Both the position numbers and the translations under genes were made by a program. Below the pieces are notes generated by a model. That model made no database searches and had not been told where the DNA came from. It saw nothing but the letters and a program-made list of their open reading frames with translations. Shown here one piece after another: positions 26,401 to 34,365 of a DNA stretch of 64,000 bases. Each line of letters opens with the position of its first letter. Position 1 is the first letter of the stretch. Origin of the DNA: an uncultured Mycoplasmatota bacterium (GTDB lineage: Bacteria; Bacillota_I; Bacilli_A; RF39; UBA660); assembly GCA_900554305.1 (NCBI GenBank), contig USGV01000003.1:1-64000 (forward strand). The letters are read 5' to 3'.

Positions 26401-27972
26401 TAATACTAAAGATATTTCTTTTGCTTCATCTAAGTTCGTAGCAAAATAGCGAGTTTGTTTATCATTACTCCAACAATGTGGTAAAACTTTTAAATAATCC
26501 CATGTTGATTCATTTTTCTCATTTGTTAAAAGAACAATTTTTAAATCTTCATAACTATGATAGGCAATCATCTGTAAAATTAGTCCTTCAATAAATGATT
26601 GTTTAATCGTTGCCATACCAATAATTGCTGTTACTCTGTTTCTTACAAAAGATAATGAAATAGGTACATTTTCTAAAGTATGTGATTCAGCTCCTAGTTT
26701 ATAGACTTCTTTTAATAAATTATCATCCTGTAGGGAGAAATGTTCTTCTGGGAAACTTAGATTTCCTTGTAACTCTGCATTTCCCATTCCTAAGCGTAAA
26801 TCTAGGAAATCACTTTGCTCTATTTCTCTTTCCCATAAGTTTCTTTTCTTGCTGTAGATTACGTCTTTTGTAACATTTAAAGGAACATAATTATCAATTA
26901 ATATCTGGCGTTGTACTTTCATTTCAGTATCGATCAGTTTTCTCTTTTCTTGAATATATTCAGTATATCGATCTTGTCGCAATTTTTCTTTTTTCTTCTT
27001 TTGTTTTCTTTGATATCTTTTTTGCATAATTGGCCACAGTAACATTGTCATTAGCATAGCAAACGACATAATTAGTGTTGGCATAGCCGTTGATAAATCT
27101 CTTGTACCATCAATTACTCCTACCAAAGCAGAATATCCCATCGCAACGGACATCATTGCCATGGTCATCATAGGCCCTAATGTATAAATTAGTGGGGTTT
27201 TATCATCTTCCGCTTTTGCAGGAGGAGGATCTATCTTTATATTTACTGGTTCAATCATTGTTTTAAATCTTGGTGCTCTAAAGAAATAGTCATCTTCCTT
27301 AAAAAATTCGATTCCCTCTTCATCTGGATTATCGACTTCTACTTGATTTTGAACAATTGGGTATTGTATTTCAAAAGCATTCATATCAAATTTTAAAAAG
27401 TTTCCTATATTATTTACTAAAATAGAATCTTTCATTACTATTATTTTTAATCCCATGATAAAAATTATATCACCATATTCTAATGGCTTTGTTCCAATGG
27501 CAATATTGTTAGCATATGTTCCATATTTACTGTTTAAATCTTGAACTACCCATTTTCCTTGATTGTAAATTAATCTAGCATGTTGTTTGGATACTAATGG
27601 ATAATTATAATTAATATGTGCTCTAGAATCATTACCAATAATTAGTTCTCCTTCTTTTTTTAAATGTAGCCATTTAACGTTTTCATCCATAGTTGGAGAA
27701 CAGTATAAAATTACATATTCATTATCCGTGTTTATTTTTAAGAAAAACAAACTATAATCCTTTAATATGGCTGATTCCACTTCTTTATCTCCAGACATGA
27801 TTTTGGTTTCAAAATCACTCTTTATTTTCCACTGACCATTGTATTCTTCCACATTAATTAAATTTCTTACGTTTCCAAGATAGTCGTTATCTGTAATCCA
27901 ATAATTTCCTGATATTTTTGTTGGCAAAGTAAAATTATAGATTTTGGTCTTTTTTATTAATCTAACAATCAC
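23416..27972 (-). CDS. essC: EssC/YukB-type VIIb secretion ATPase
   Basis: 1518 residues, GTG start behind GGTGATAAA. N-terminal FHA-type domains include IIGNDSRAHINYNYPLVSKQHARLIY and LNSKYGTYANN. Two transmembrane helices (about 256-312) are followed by tandem FtsK/SpoIIIE ATPases. The first has Walker A GMTGSGKS (about 718) and an SDEFAEL Walker B. The second has GSAGSGKE (about 1067) with NN replacing the Walker B acids, as only the first ATPase is essential in this family. The third is degenerate. It forms the motor of the type VII secretion machine at the membrane. Confidence 0.93.
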   Translation of the reverse strand: MIVRLIKKTKIYNFTLPTKISGNYWITDNDYLGNVRNLINVEEYNGQWKIKSDFETKIMSGDKEVESAILKDYSLFFLKINTDNEYVILYCSPTMDENVKWLHLKKEGELIIGNDSRAHINYNYPLVSKQHARLIYNQGKWVVQDLNSKYGTYANNIAIGTKPLEYGDIIFIMGLKIIVMKDSILVNNIGNFLKFDMNAFEIQYPIVQNQVEVDNPDEEGIEFFKEDDYFFRAPRFKTMIEPVNIKIDPPPAKAEDDKTPLIYTLGPMMTMAMMSVAMGYSALVGVIDGTRDLSTAMPTLIMSFAMLMTMLLWPIMQKRYQRKQKKKKEKLRQDRYTEYIQEKRKLIDTEMKVQRQILIDNYVPLNVTKDVIYSKKRNLWEREIEQSDFLDLRLGMGNAELQGNLSFPEEHFSLQDDNLLKEVYKLGAESHTLENVPISLSFVRNRVTAIIGMATIKQSFIEGLILQMIAYHSYEDLKIVLLTNEKNESTWDYLKVLPHCWSNDKQTRYFATNLDEAKEISLVLEQEIQARKYRDNNGKRELNTLDYTKYKPYYMIITDDYKMVRDIELIKDVCGLELNIGFSLIVISPRLVNIPNECKTFISIGDKKSGVFENELVSNKQKEFIADFDQGLNIYECCKILANIPIDISKENQSLPGSLSFLEMYNVGMIEQLNILNRWKSNDPTKSLAAPVGVDKHQELFKLDLHEKFYGPHGLIAGMTGSGKSEFIITYILSMALNYHPYEVSFVLIDYKGGGLTGAFENKETGIKLPHLAGTITNLDTIEMNRSLASIQSELRKRQRIFNAARDNLNESTIDIYKYQSLYRKGLVKQPVSHLFIISDEFAELKDQRPEFMDQLISTARIGRSLGVHLILATQKPAGVVNDQIWSNSKFRVCLKVQDKSDSMDMIKCPDAASLKNPGRFYLQVGYNELFALGQAAWAGAQYYPTEKRKKKVDQSVNFLDNVGNYIKTFDTKQNDIVVESKGEEITNIVNYIVQTAKEENVSIPQLWLPRIPNMIYTEELKAKYNYQAVTNNINPIIGEYDDPDNQRQMLLTLPISKEGNTIVYGSAGSGKELMLSSIIYSTITSHDSKEVNFYILDFGAETLTMFRNAPHVGDVILSTEKEKIDNLFKMLNQIIEERKKLFVDYNGSYDFYINHGGKQIPSIIVMINNVEGFLDTYNEYEELMGQITRDCLKYGVIFILSTNGPNTVRYRLRQNFKQNVVLQFNDASDYGTIIAGVRKKEPSKVYGRGLIALEGIYEFQTAYAYKEEKLTEYVKIICEKLQTICEYQAKSVPTLPEVVTSSLLKNSFVNLQQVPVGVNKETLAISTINLAATGMYTITGEDISSSTQFLESWMKLLQSRDGIKCNIIDANNILNKNNLGDIKCSDADQLENTLNEIYEDTKSVHIFMILNINSILNKLNVTDKGRITGLLDKVKSKTNVKIIIVDTIDNIKTISYEPWFKTNVSLSEGIWLGNGIANQFTLKVTTSSRVLRAEVETNFGYVITKGKAALTKWITEE

Positions 27973-28069
27973 TTTATCACCAACCTTATCCTATCTTTTT
28001 ATTCTAGTTTAATTATATCTTTTTTTTGATTGTTTTACAATATTTATTTCATCCTTTCCTTCAAATAAA

Positions 28070-28092
28070 AAAGATTTATTTTTTCAATCTTT
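28070..28092 (-). terminator. Intrinsic terminator after the amidase
   Basis: AAAGATT / AATCTTT arms with T-rich 3' side on the minus strand, between the amidase stop and EssC. Confidence 0.65.
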
Positions 28093-28118
28093 CTATCTTT
28101 TATATATTTTTAATTTTA

Positions 28119-28802
28119 TTATATTACATATTTTACCTTGTTTCCTTTTTTCATAAAGTCTATTATTCCTTTTGTTATGGTTTTGGCTAAACGTTTTTGA
28201 TATTCTTCTTTTTGAAGAAGTTTTCTTTCTGTAGGATTAGATAAATATCCACATTCTACTAATACCCCTGGTGTTGTAGTATTACGATACATATATAAAT
28301 CTGTTGTTTTAATGTTTCTATTACTATCTAATTCCTTTTTAAATCTATTCATAATGGATTGGGCTAAAACTTTATTTTCTTTATTTATTGAATTATATAA
28401 TACTTCTGCTCCTCTTAAAGTATTATCGTCATACCAATTAATGTGAATTGATATATATAAATCACATTTTTTTTCTTTTATTAGCAATAATCTTCTATAC
28501 AAATCTCCTCTTTTTTTTGCTGAATCATATATTGAGGATAAATCCACATCTCTTTTTCTTGTCATATAAACAATTGTACCATATTTTGTTAGTTCTTTTT
28601 CTAATTCTTTTGCTATTTCTAGATTTATATCTTTTTCTAAAATGTCACCATAATATGTACCACTATCTCTTCCACCATGACCAGCATCTACCATAATAAT
28701 GGTATTTTGTAACGGTAAAGACTGAGCTGAGATTATCTGTATAGAAAATACAAATAAACATAAGATAACTAACACTATACTCTTACATTTTTTCTTTAAC
28801 AT
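28119..28802 (-). CDS. Secreted N-acetylmuramoyl-L-alanine amidase
   Basis: 227 residues. The signal peptide is Lys-rich followed by LVILCLFVFSIQIISAQS. The Amidase_3 domain has all zinc and catalytic positions: VDAGHGG, LEKDINLE (Glu), SIHINWY (His) and the C-terminal GVLVECGYLSN with the catalytic Glu. It cuts the bond between muramic acid and the stem peptide. Divergent from the ZIP transporter; it lies upstream of the type VII operon but is separated by a terminator. Confidence 0.9.
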   Translation of the reverse strand: MLKKKCKSIVLVILCLFVFSIQIISAQSLPLQNTIIMVDAGHGGRDSGTYYGDILEKDINLEIAKELEKELTKYGTIVYMTRKRDVDLSSIYDSAKKRGDLYRRLLLIKEKKCDLYISIHINWYDDNTLRGAEVLYNSINKENKVLAQSIMNRFKKELDSNRNIKTTDLYMYRNTTTPGVLVECGYLSNPTERKLLQKEEYQKRLAKTITKGIIDFMKKGNKVKYVI

Positions 28803-28883
28803 AAAACCACCTATTAATTATATGCATTTTAGGCATTCACCTATACTCTATTCTTTTCAAAGAATACATTATATTGGTGAGAT

Positions 28884-29696
28884 ATGATGATAAATAATTT
28901 TTTAGAGTTATCACCCGTGATTCAGGCTCTTTTAGCAACTCTTTTTACTTGGCTTGTTACAGCACTCGGAGCAGCAATTGTTTTCTTTTTTAGGGAAGTT
29001 AAAAAAAGTATTATGGATGCTTTATTAGGGTTCTCAGCAGGGGTTATGATTGCTGCTTCTTTTTGGTCTTTATTAAATCCAGCGATTGAAATGGCTAATA
29101 GTATGCAAATGATTTCGTGGTTAGTTGTCTTTTTAGGTTTCTTTAGTGGTGGCCTTTTACTATTTTTAGGTGATAAACTTTATGATTTTATGCAACAAAA
29201 GATGAGAAAAAAAGAATCCGCTACATCTCATAGACTTAAACGTTGTCTTATGCTTGTTTTCTCTATTACATTACATAATATTCCTGAGGGCTTAGTAGTT
29301 GGTGTTGCATTTGGATCTTTGGCTTATAGTCTAGAAGGTTCTACGTTAGCTTCTGCTCTAACTCTCGCTTTAGGAATTGGACTTCAAAACTTTCCAGAAG
29401 GTAGTGCTGTTAGTCTTCCTCTTAGAAGAGAGGGATACTCCAGAAAAAAAGCTTTCTTTTTTGGTCAATTAAGTGGAATCGTCGAACCAATATCTGCTGT
29501 TATTGGAGCTATTTTAGTATTAAAGATACAAGTACTTTTACCATTTTTACTTGCTTTTGCTGCTGGAGCAATGATATATGTAGTTGTAGAAGAATTAATA
29601 CCAGAAAGTCAGTCTAATAAAAAAAAGGATTTAATGGCTCTTTTTACCTTAATCGGATTCTCCGTAATGATGATTCTAGATGTTGCTTTAGGCTAA
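28884..29696 (+). CDS. ZIP-family metal transporter
   Basis: 270 residues, eight predicted membrane helices. The two metal-site helices are clear: HNIPEGLVVGVAFG and QNFPEGSAVSLPLRREG, plus the later PISAVIGA and VVEELIPESQ. This layout matches the GufA/ZupT-like bacterial branch that imports zinc and other divalent ions. Monocistronic, ended by a strong terminator. Confidence 0.9.
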   Translation: MMINNFLELSPVIQALLATLFTWLVTALGAAIVFFFREVKKSIMDALLGFSAGVMIAASFWSLLNPAIEMANSMQMISWLVVFLGFFSGGLLLFLGDKLYDFMQQKMRKKESATSHRLKRCLMLVFSITLHNIPEGLVVGVAFGSLAYSLEGSTLASALTLALGIGLQNFPEGSAVSLPLRREGYSRKKAFFFGQLSGIVEPISAVIGAILVLKIQVLLPFLLAFAAGAMIYVVVEELIPESQSNKKKDLMALFTLIGFSVMMILDVALG

Positions 29697-29698
29697 AA

Positions 29699-29723
29699 AA
29701 CTATTTCTGTTTTAGAAATAGTT
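29699..29723. terminator. Bidirectional terminator between convergent genes
   Basis: AACTATTTCT (29699-29708) / AGAAATAGTT (29714-29723), flanked by A-run and T-run, serving the ZIP gene and the endolysin. Confidence 0.85.
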
Positions 29724-29725
29724 TT

Positions 29726-30433
29726 TTATTTTAAATATAAATTTTCTCCCTTTTTTAGGTAAATTCCATATAAATCATCTTTTGTACATGTATAAATCAA
29801 TTTAGGAATAGGGTCCTGGTTTTCTATATCATTACTCTGCTCATTTTCTTCGGAAGTTTCTGGTAATGGTTCTAATTGTTCTATATCAGAAATTTCTTCT
29901 GGTTTTGTAGTTATTCCTACATTTGTTATTTTTTGAAAATTATATCCATTGTCATTTATTACGTTTGTATTATCATCTATCCATAGGCATTCCTCTGGCT
30001 TTTTACCATTTATTATTACATAGTATCCCTTGGCATTTACTATCCATCCCGGACTTTGATACTTTCCCTTTGCGCATTCTATATGGCAATGATTTCCAGT
30101 CGCATTTCCAGATATTCCTTCTTTATAGAATGCTTCTTTTTGTTTTATTTTCTTTCCTACATATAACTTACTAATATCATTAGTATGAGCAAATAAAATT
30201 GTCATATAGTCTATTGTACCATCTGGATATTCTACGGGATTATCACTTTCTAGCCATACTTCATTAGCATCTTGTGTATATATCTTTTTTATCGTACCAG
30301 AAAATGGTGCATACACTTCTTCAATGCTCGTATTTTCTCCGGCATCATCAATCGCATAACTGTCTACATGTGTTCCTTCACCATATCCTTGTGTAATACG
30401 CATATTTTTTAATGGGTAAATTGGTCTTTCCAT
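29726..30433 (-). CDS. M23 peptidase-type endolysin
   Basis: 235 residues without a signal peptide. The LytM/M23 domain occupies about residues 1-140: QGYGEGTHVDSYAIDDAG (zinc His and Asp), and GNHCHIECAKG (HxH). M23 enzymes cut peptidoglycan cross-bridges. The acidic, Pro/Glu-rich part near 175-215 is a linker, and the last 25 residues (YTCTKDDLYGIYLKKGENLYLK) look like a short binding motif. Its start overlaps the holin-like stop by one base, the usual phage lysis arrangement. Confidence 0.75.
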   Translation of the reverse strand: MERPIYPLKNMRITQGYGEGTHVDSYAIDDAGENTSIEEVYAPFSGTIKKIYTQDANEVWLESDNPVEYPDGTIDYMTILFAHTNDISKLYVGKKIKQKEAFYKEGISGNATGNHCHIECAKGKYQSPGWIVNAKGYYVIINGKKPEECLWIDDNTNVINDNGYNFQKITNVGITTKPEEISDIEQLEPLPETSEENEQSNDIENQDPIPKLIYTCTKDDLYGIYLKKGENLYLK

Positions 30434-30771
30434 TATTTTTCCTCCCTATTGATAATTTTATCTTTTGAAATTGTTATTGTATTTTTAGTAAGTAGGTCAG
30501 AATGAGAGGCAAGTTTTCCTTCTAATGACTTATATATAGTGTCAGCACCTATAAATGAGAAAAAGCCAATCCACAGACTAGTAGGAAGTGTGATATCTGT
30601 AAATGTGTAACAAAAGATGATTCCTATTAGCATGTTTATTATAAATGAATATAGACATAAAAATTTACTCGTTTTAAAACAGCTTTTTGTTTTTTGAACA
30701 ACTGCACAGGTAATAGCACTAAGAGCTATAGAAATTACTAGTAATTGTTGTAGAAATTCTAGATTTAGCAT
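30433..30771 (-). CDS. Holin-like membrane protein
   Basis: 112 residues from the ATG at 30771 (CAGGTGATT upstream). Three hydrophobic segments (FLQQLLVISIALSAITCAVV, LYSFIINMLIGIIFCYTF, LWIGFFSFIGADTIY) are followed by a charged tail. Size, topology and direct coupling to an endolysin gene indicate a phage holin, which would release the M23 enzyme through the membrane. No other phage genes are adjacent. Confidence 0.65.
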   Translation of the reverse strand: MLNLEFLQQLLVISIALSAITCAVVQKTKSCFKTSKFLCLYSFIINMLIGIIFCYTFTDITLPTSLWIGFFSFIGADTIYKSLEGKLASHSDLLTKNTITISKDKIINREEK

Positions 30772-30820
30772 ATTAATCACCTGCAGTATTATATGCTTTT
30801 TTTGTTTTTTCGGTCACAAA

Positions 30821-30842
30821 AAAAGCATCTTTCGATGCTTTT
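30821..30842 (-). terminator. Intrinsic terminator of rplM-rpsI
   Basis: AAAAGCATC / GATGCTTTT with a 4-base loop and T-run on the minus strand. Confidence 0.85.
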
Positions 30843-30855
30843 GAAACAGTATAAA

Positions 30856-31281
30856 TTAACGTTTTGAGAATTGTGGAGCACGACGTGCTTTTTTCAATCC
30901 TGGTTTCTTACGTTCTTTCTTACGAGGATCTCTTGTAATAAATCCAGCAGCTTTTAATACTTTTCTGAAACTATTTTCAGAATCAGCTGGTGTTGTTGAA
31001 TCATATTCTAATAATGCTTTTGTAATTCCGTGACGGATAGCACCAGTTTGTCCAGTGTATCCTCCACCTTTTACTGTAGCAGTAACGTCAAACATTTCTT
31101 TTGTATTTGTTAATTCTAGTGGTTGGCATAAATCCATTACACAAATTTCAGATGGGAAATATTCATTTACATCTCTACCATTTACAGTGATTTTTCCAGT
31201 TCCTGGAGTTAAAGTAACTTTAGCAATACTAGTCTTTCTATGACCAGTTCCATAATATCTATTTTTCTTTTCTTTTGCCAT
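30856..31281 (-). CDS. rpsI: Ribosomal protein S9
   Basis: 141 residues. The C-terminal [17 protein letters not shown] is the S9 tail that reaches the P-site tRNA, and [17 protein letters not shown] is the family core. It follows rplM by 13 bases, the standard pair. Confidence 0.97.
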   Translation of the reverse strand: MAKEKKNRYYGTGHRKTSIAKVTLTPGTGKITVNGRDVNEYFPSEICVMDLCQPLELTNTKEMFDVTATVKGGGYTGQTGAIRHGITKALLEYDSTTPADSENSFRKVLKAAGFITRDPRKKERKKPGLKKARRAPQFSKR

Positions 31282-31294
31282 AACTTAAACCCTC

Positions 31295-31726
31295 CTATTT
31301 CACTTCAAGCACTTCTGGCTTTTGTGCCTCATGCTTGTGCTCGCTTCCTGTATATACGAATAATTTCTTATACATTTGTCTACCTAATCTGTTATGTGGT
31401 AGCATTCCTTTAACGGCTCTTTCTACCATTTCAACTGGATATTTTTCAATCATTTCTTTGGCAGTTCTTTCTCTTAATCCACCTAAGTATTGTGAATGGT
31501 TATAATACATCTTGTTGTTTAATTTGTTTCCTGTTAACATTACTTTTTCGGCATTAACAATGATGATGTTATCTCCGCAGTCAATGTGTGGAGTATATGT
31601 TGGTTTGTGTTTTCCACGTAAATATGTTGCAGCTAAAGCAGCTACACGACCTAAAGGTTTTCCTTCAGCATCAATAACGTACCATTTACGTTCTACTGTT
31701 TCTTTCTTTTGCATATAGCTTTTCAT
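31295..31726 (-). CDS. rplM: Ribosomal protein L13
   Basis: 143 residues. [25 protein letters not shown], the [12 protein letters not shown] block and [18 protein letters not shown] are diagnostic. It is an early assembly protein of the large subunit. A structured leader lies upstream. Confidence 0.97.
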   Translation of the reverse strand: MKSYMQKKETVERKWYVIDAEGKPLGRVAALAATYLRGKHKPTYTPHIDCGDNIIIVNAEKVMLTGNKLNNKMYYNHSQYLGGLRERTAKEMIEKYPVEMVERAVKGMLPHNRLGRQMYKKLFVYTGSEHKHEAQKPEVLEVK

Positions 31727-31833
31727 AAATTTCTCTCCTTTACCTTCAATTAGGTTTTCCCAGGACCTAATTAATGTGGGGATATTTCGAATGTACCGAT
31801 TATGATTATACTAAAAAAAGTATTAAAAATCAA
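31727..31833 (-). promoter_or_regulatory. rplM promoter and probable L13 leader RNA
   Basis: Minus-strand TTGATT (31833-31828), 17 bases, TATAAT (31810-31805). The transcribed leader of about 75 bases contains an AATTAGGT / ACCTAATT stem with a CCTGGGAAA loop, just before the ribosome binding site. Firmicutes rplM is known to carry an L13-binding leader; this hairpin is a plausible version. The identity is inferred from position and shape only. Confidence 0.6.
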
Positions 31834-31839
31834 TACTTT
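31817..31839 (-). terminator. Terminator overlapping the rplM promoter
   Basis: AAAGTATT / AATACTTT with T-run, ending the small Ser/Thr-rich gene at 31849. The rplM -35 box lies inside the hairpin. Confidence 0.7.
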
Positions 31840-31848
31840 TTTTCACTA

Positions 31849-32298
31849 TTATAGATGTTTTGTAGGAACTTTTTCAGTAATTGCTGAGTTTTGCAATTCT
31901 TCAGCTTTTTGATCAATGCTAGCAAGTAGTTGTATTTGTTCTTCATCTGATAGTGACTCAAACCATTCTTCTACGTTTCTTGCTTGGTTTACTGCCATTT
32001 CTTGCTCTACTGTTATTCCCATTTCTGCAGCTTGTGCTTGATATTCTGCAGCAAAAGCAGACTGAAAGTTAATAGTACTTGATATTGTTGTAGTAGCAGC
32101 TGTTGTCCCTAATAACTTTGCTACCTTTTTTGGATTCAAAAACATATTACCATCTTCATCTTTATCAACGGCATAAACTGTTCCTGCTGTTGATGTAGTT
32201 CCAAGTGATGATGTTAATTCAATTTGACTTCCACTTAATGTCCATGTTGTTGGCTCTAAGTTTGTTACTGATATTGTTGATGATTCGAAAATACCCAT
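31849..32298 (-). CDS. Small Ser/Thr-rich protein, family S member 1
   Basis: 149 residues. It begins MGIFESS, runs through a Ser/Thr-rich stretch (TTAATTTISSTINFQ) and ends with a helical block (VEEWFESLSDEEQIQLLASIDQKAEEL). The helical block resembles the C-terminus of the two small proteins at 35252 and 35616 (SLSEEELAQLTTLASEKYDEL). It has an insert VYAVDKDEDGNMFLNPKKVAKLLG that those lack. No signal peptide or membrane segment. Function unknown. It lies 12 bases after the large partner at 32311, so the two are co-transcribed. Confidence 0.6.
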   Translation of the reverse strand: MGIFESSTISVTNLEPTTWTLSGSQIELTSSLGTTSTAGTVYAVDKDEDGNMFLNPKKVAKLLGTTAATTTISSTINFQSAFAAEYQAQAAEMGITVEQEMAVNQARNVEEWFESLSDEEQIQLLASIDQKAEELQNSAITEKVPTKHL

Positions 32299-32310
32299 TT
32301 TTCATTCCCC

Positions 32311-33483
32311 CTATTTTCTCATTGCTACTTTAGCAACTGTATTTTCAATTGAATTTTCTGGCGGTGTTATCATTTTATCTAACACTGCCTCTGGTATTGT
32401 AATTTCTTCTTTTGGTTTATCCATAATGGCATCTTGACTTTTTTTAGCACTCATAAGCCTATCTTTTAATTGTTGTAAGCCCTCTATTGTATTAATACTA
32501 TCTAATAACCCTTGCTCACTATAGAGGTCTTTTCCTTCTGATAAGCCTTTTTGAATTCCACTTATTAAATCTTGATTTTCTTCATATGTCTTTTTTATTC
32601 CTACTAAGCTTTTCTTTACGATTGCTTTTTTTCTCATTTGTAGTGAACATAAATAATAATCTTGTGCATTCATACATTGGAAGTTTTTAAATCCTGCTAT
32701 AACCTGATATCCTCCTAGTATGAAAGGTAATATAGGCACTCCGGCTATTCCTAAGCCTACACTTACTCCCAAAAGTGCCCCATTCATTTTCAAAGAGTTT
32801 TTATGAATGTTTTTATTTCTACTAATATACTTATAAAAATTTTCTACTCTTTTATCTACACCTTGATAATAATTAATAGATCTTTCTTCCTTTAACTGTT
32901 TTCTAACTAGTACTTTTCCACGTCTCATATTATCTATAATTTCTTGCTTTTCTGCTTCTGTTTTTGCTTTTTTCATCTTTTTAGCTGCTGTATACTCAGC
33001 TAGTCTATCCGACCATTTTAGCATCCTATCTTCTTTTATAATCCGTTTAATGAACTTAAATTTTGCTTTATCAAATTTTTTTACAAATTTTTGAAATCTT
33101 TTAGCTCCTAGCTTTTCATGTAATTTTGCTTTATCTTTATAAATTTGTCTTTCTTGCTTACTCTTACTTTCTTCTATCTCGTGATTGATTTCTTCTTGCT
33201 TCTTACTTAATTCTACAAGTTTATTTTGATATTCTATTAACTTTGGATTTGCAGTTTTGATGTTATCAGATGAGGTATTTTCCATATTCTGAAGTTCACT
33301 TATTAACTTTTCTGTTTCTGTTATTTGTTCACTATATTTTCTAGATAATTCTTTACCTCTAACTTTTTTTCCATCTACTAATATTTCATCAGATAGCTTT
33401 ATTTTTTCTGGATGAAAAAGTAATAGATAGTTATAACGTATTTTGTCTAATCTCTGTTGGATGGAGTCTTTTACGGATTCCAT
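32311..33483 (-). CDS. Large coiled-coil protein with hydrophobic segment, family L member 1
   Basis: 390 residues. Residues 45-115 are a charged coiled coil; LHEKLGAKRFQKF (121-133) opens a basic helical core. YISRNKNIHK (219-228) precedes a hydrophobic stretch (about 233-267, ALLGVSVGLGIAGVPILPFILGGYQVIAGF in part) able to form a membrane hairpin, followed by FQCMNAQDYYL. The same landmarks occur in the protein at 34366-35214. No known family is recognised. It is driven by a perfect consensus promoter and co-transcribed with the small Ser/Thr-rich gene. Confidence 0.6.
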   Translation of the reverse strand: MESVKDSIQQRLDKIRYNYLLLFHPEKIKLSDEILVDGKKVRGKELSRKYSEQITETEKLISELQNMENTSSDNIKTANPKLIEYQNKLVELSKKQEEINHEIEESKSKQERQIYKDKAKLHEKLGAKRFQKFVKKFDKAKFKFIKRIIKEDRMLKWSDRLAEYTAAKKMKKAKTEAEKQEIIDNMRRGKVLVRKQLKEERSINYYQGVDKRVENFYKYISRNKNIHKNSLKMNGALLGVSVGLGIAGVPILPFILGGYQVIAGFKNFQCMNAQDYYLCSLQMRKKAIVKKSLVGIKKTYEENQDLISGIQKGLSEGKDLYSEQGLLDSINTIEGLQQLKDRLMSAKKSQDAIMDKPKEEITIPEAVLDKMITPPENSIENTVAKVAMRK

Positions 33484-33517
33484 TCCAATCCCCCCCTTTT
33501 ATTCAATAGACGCGCTT

Positions 33518-33546
33518 ATTATATCATAAAATGCTCCAATTGTCAA
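33518..33546 (-). promoter_or_regulatory. Perfect consensus promoter of the large/small pair
   Basis: Minus-strand TTGACA (33546-33541), 17-base spacer ending TATGA, TATAAT (33523-33518), with extended -10 TGA. One of three promoters of the same design in this locus. Confidence 0.85.
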
Positions 33547-33612
33547 TCTGAACAGACTTTTGATAGTGTAAAATTATTTGGGGCAAACAAAAAACATACC
33601 TAATTGATATGC

Positions 33613-34365
33613 TTACTTTTTATATTTTATATTTGTTAAATATAATCCTTCTGCAGGTGCTGTTTTTCCTCCTGTTGATCTGTCCTTTTTATTTAAAAAC
33701 TTTTCCACATATTCTGGGGATTCTTTTTCTTCTCCTACTCTAATTAATATACCTACCATGTTTCTTATTTGATAACGAAGAAAGCCATTACCTGTAAATG
33801 TAAATTTGATAATATCATTATTTATTTTTTCCACTGTTGCTGTGGAAATTGTTCTAACACAGTTTTCTTTTTCTTTATTTTCGGTTACAAATGATCTAAA
33901 ATCATGCTCTCCTAATAAGTACTGAATGCCATCTTTCATTTTTTCTACATTTAGATGATAATTATATTGAAATACGTAATTTCTTTCTAATGGATTATAT
34001 TCTCCTATATTTATATAATATTCATATGTTTTTTCGACTACATTATATCGTGCATGAAAGTTATCTGGAACTATTTCTGTCTTAATTACGTGAATATCTT
34101 CTGGAAGATTGCTATTCATAGCTCTTTTTAGTTTATATTCTGTAATCTTTACTTCTAAGTCGGCATGACCACATTGCATTTTAGCATGGACACCTTTATC
34201 TGTTCTACCAGAGGAAGTAAATGTAGTTCTTTTTCCATTGTTAATTTTAGTTAAGGCATTTTCAATTTGTTCCTGTATCGTATACCTTCCAGGCTGACTT
34301 TGATAGCCCTTATAATTTGTTCCATCATAGGATAAAGTAATTAAAAATCTCATAAGCCACCCCAT
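33613..34365 (-). CDS. truA: tRNA pseudouridine synthase A
   Basis: 250 residues. The catalytic Asp is in SSGRTDKGVHA, and NARYNVVEKTYEYYI (as FHARYNV) and GNGFLRYQIRNMVG are family motifs. It converts uridines 38-40 of tRNA anticodon arms to pseudouridine. Usually it follows ecfT; here it abuts the stop of an unknown large protein instead. Confidence 0.93.
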   Translation of the reverse strand: MGWLMRFLITLSYDGTNYKGYQSQPGRYTIQEQIENALTKINNGKRTTFTSSGRTDKGVHAKMQCGHADLEVKITEYKLKRAMNSNLPEDIHVIKTEIVPDNFHARYNVVEKTYEYYINIGEYNPLERNYVFQYNYHLNVEKMKDGIQYLLGEHDFRSFVTENKEKENCVRTISTATVEKINNDIIKFTFTGNGFLRYQIRNMVGILIRVGEEKESPEYVEKFLNKKDRSTGGKTAPAEGLYLTNIKYKK

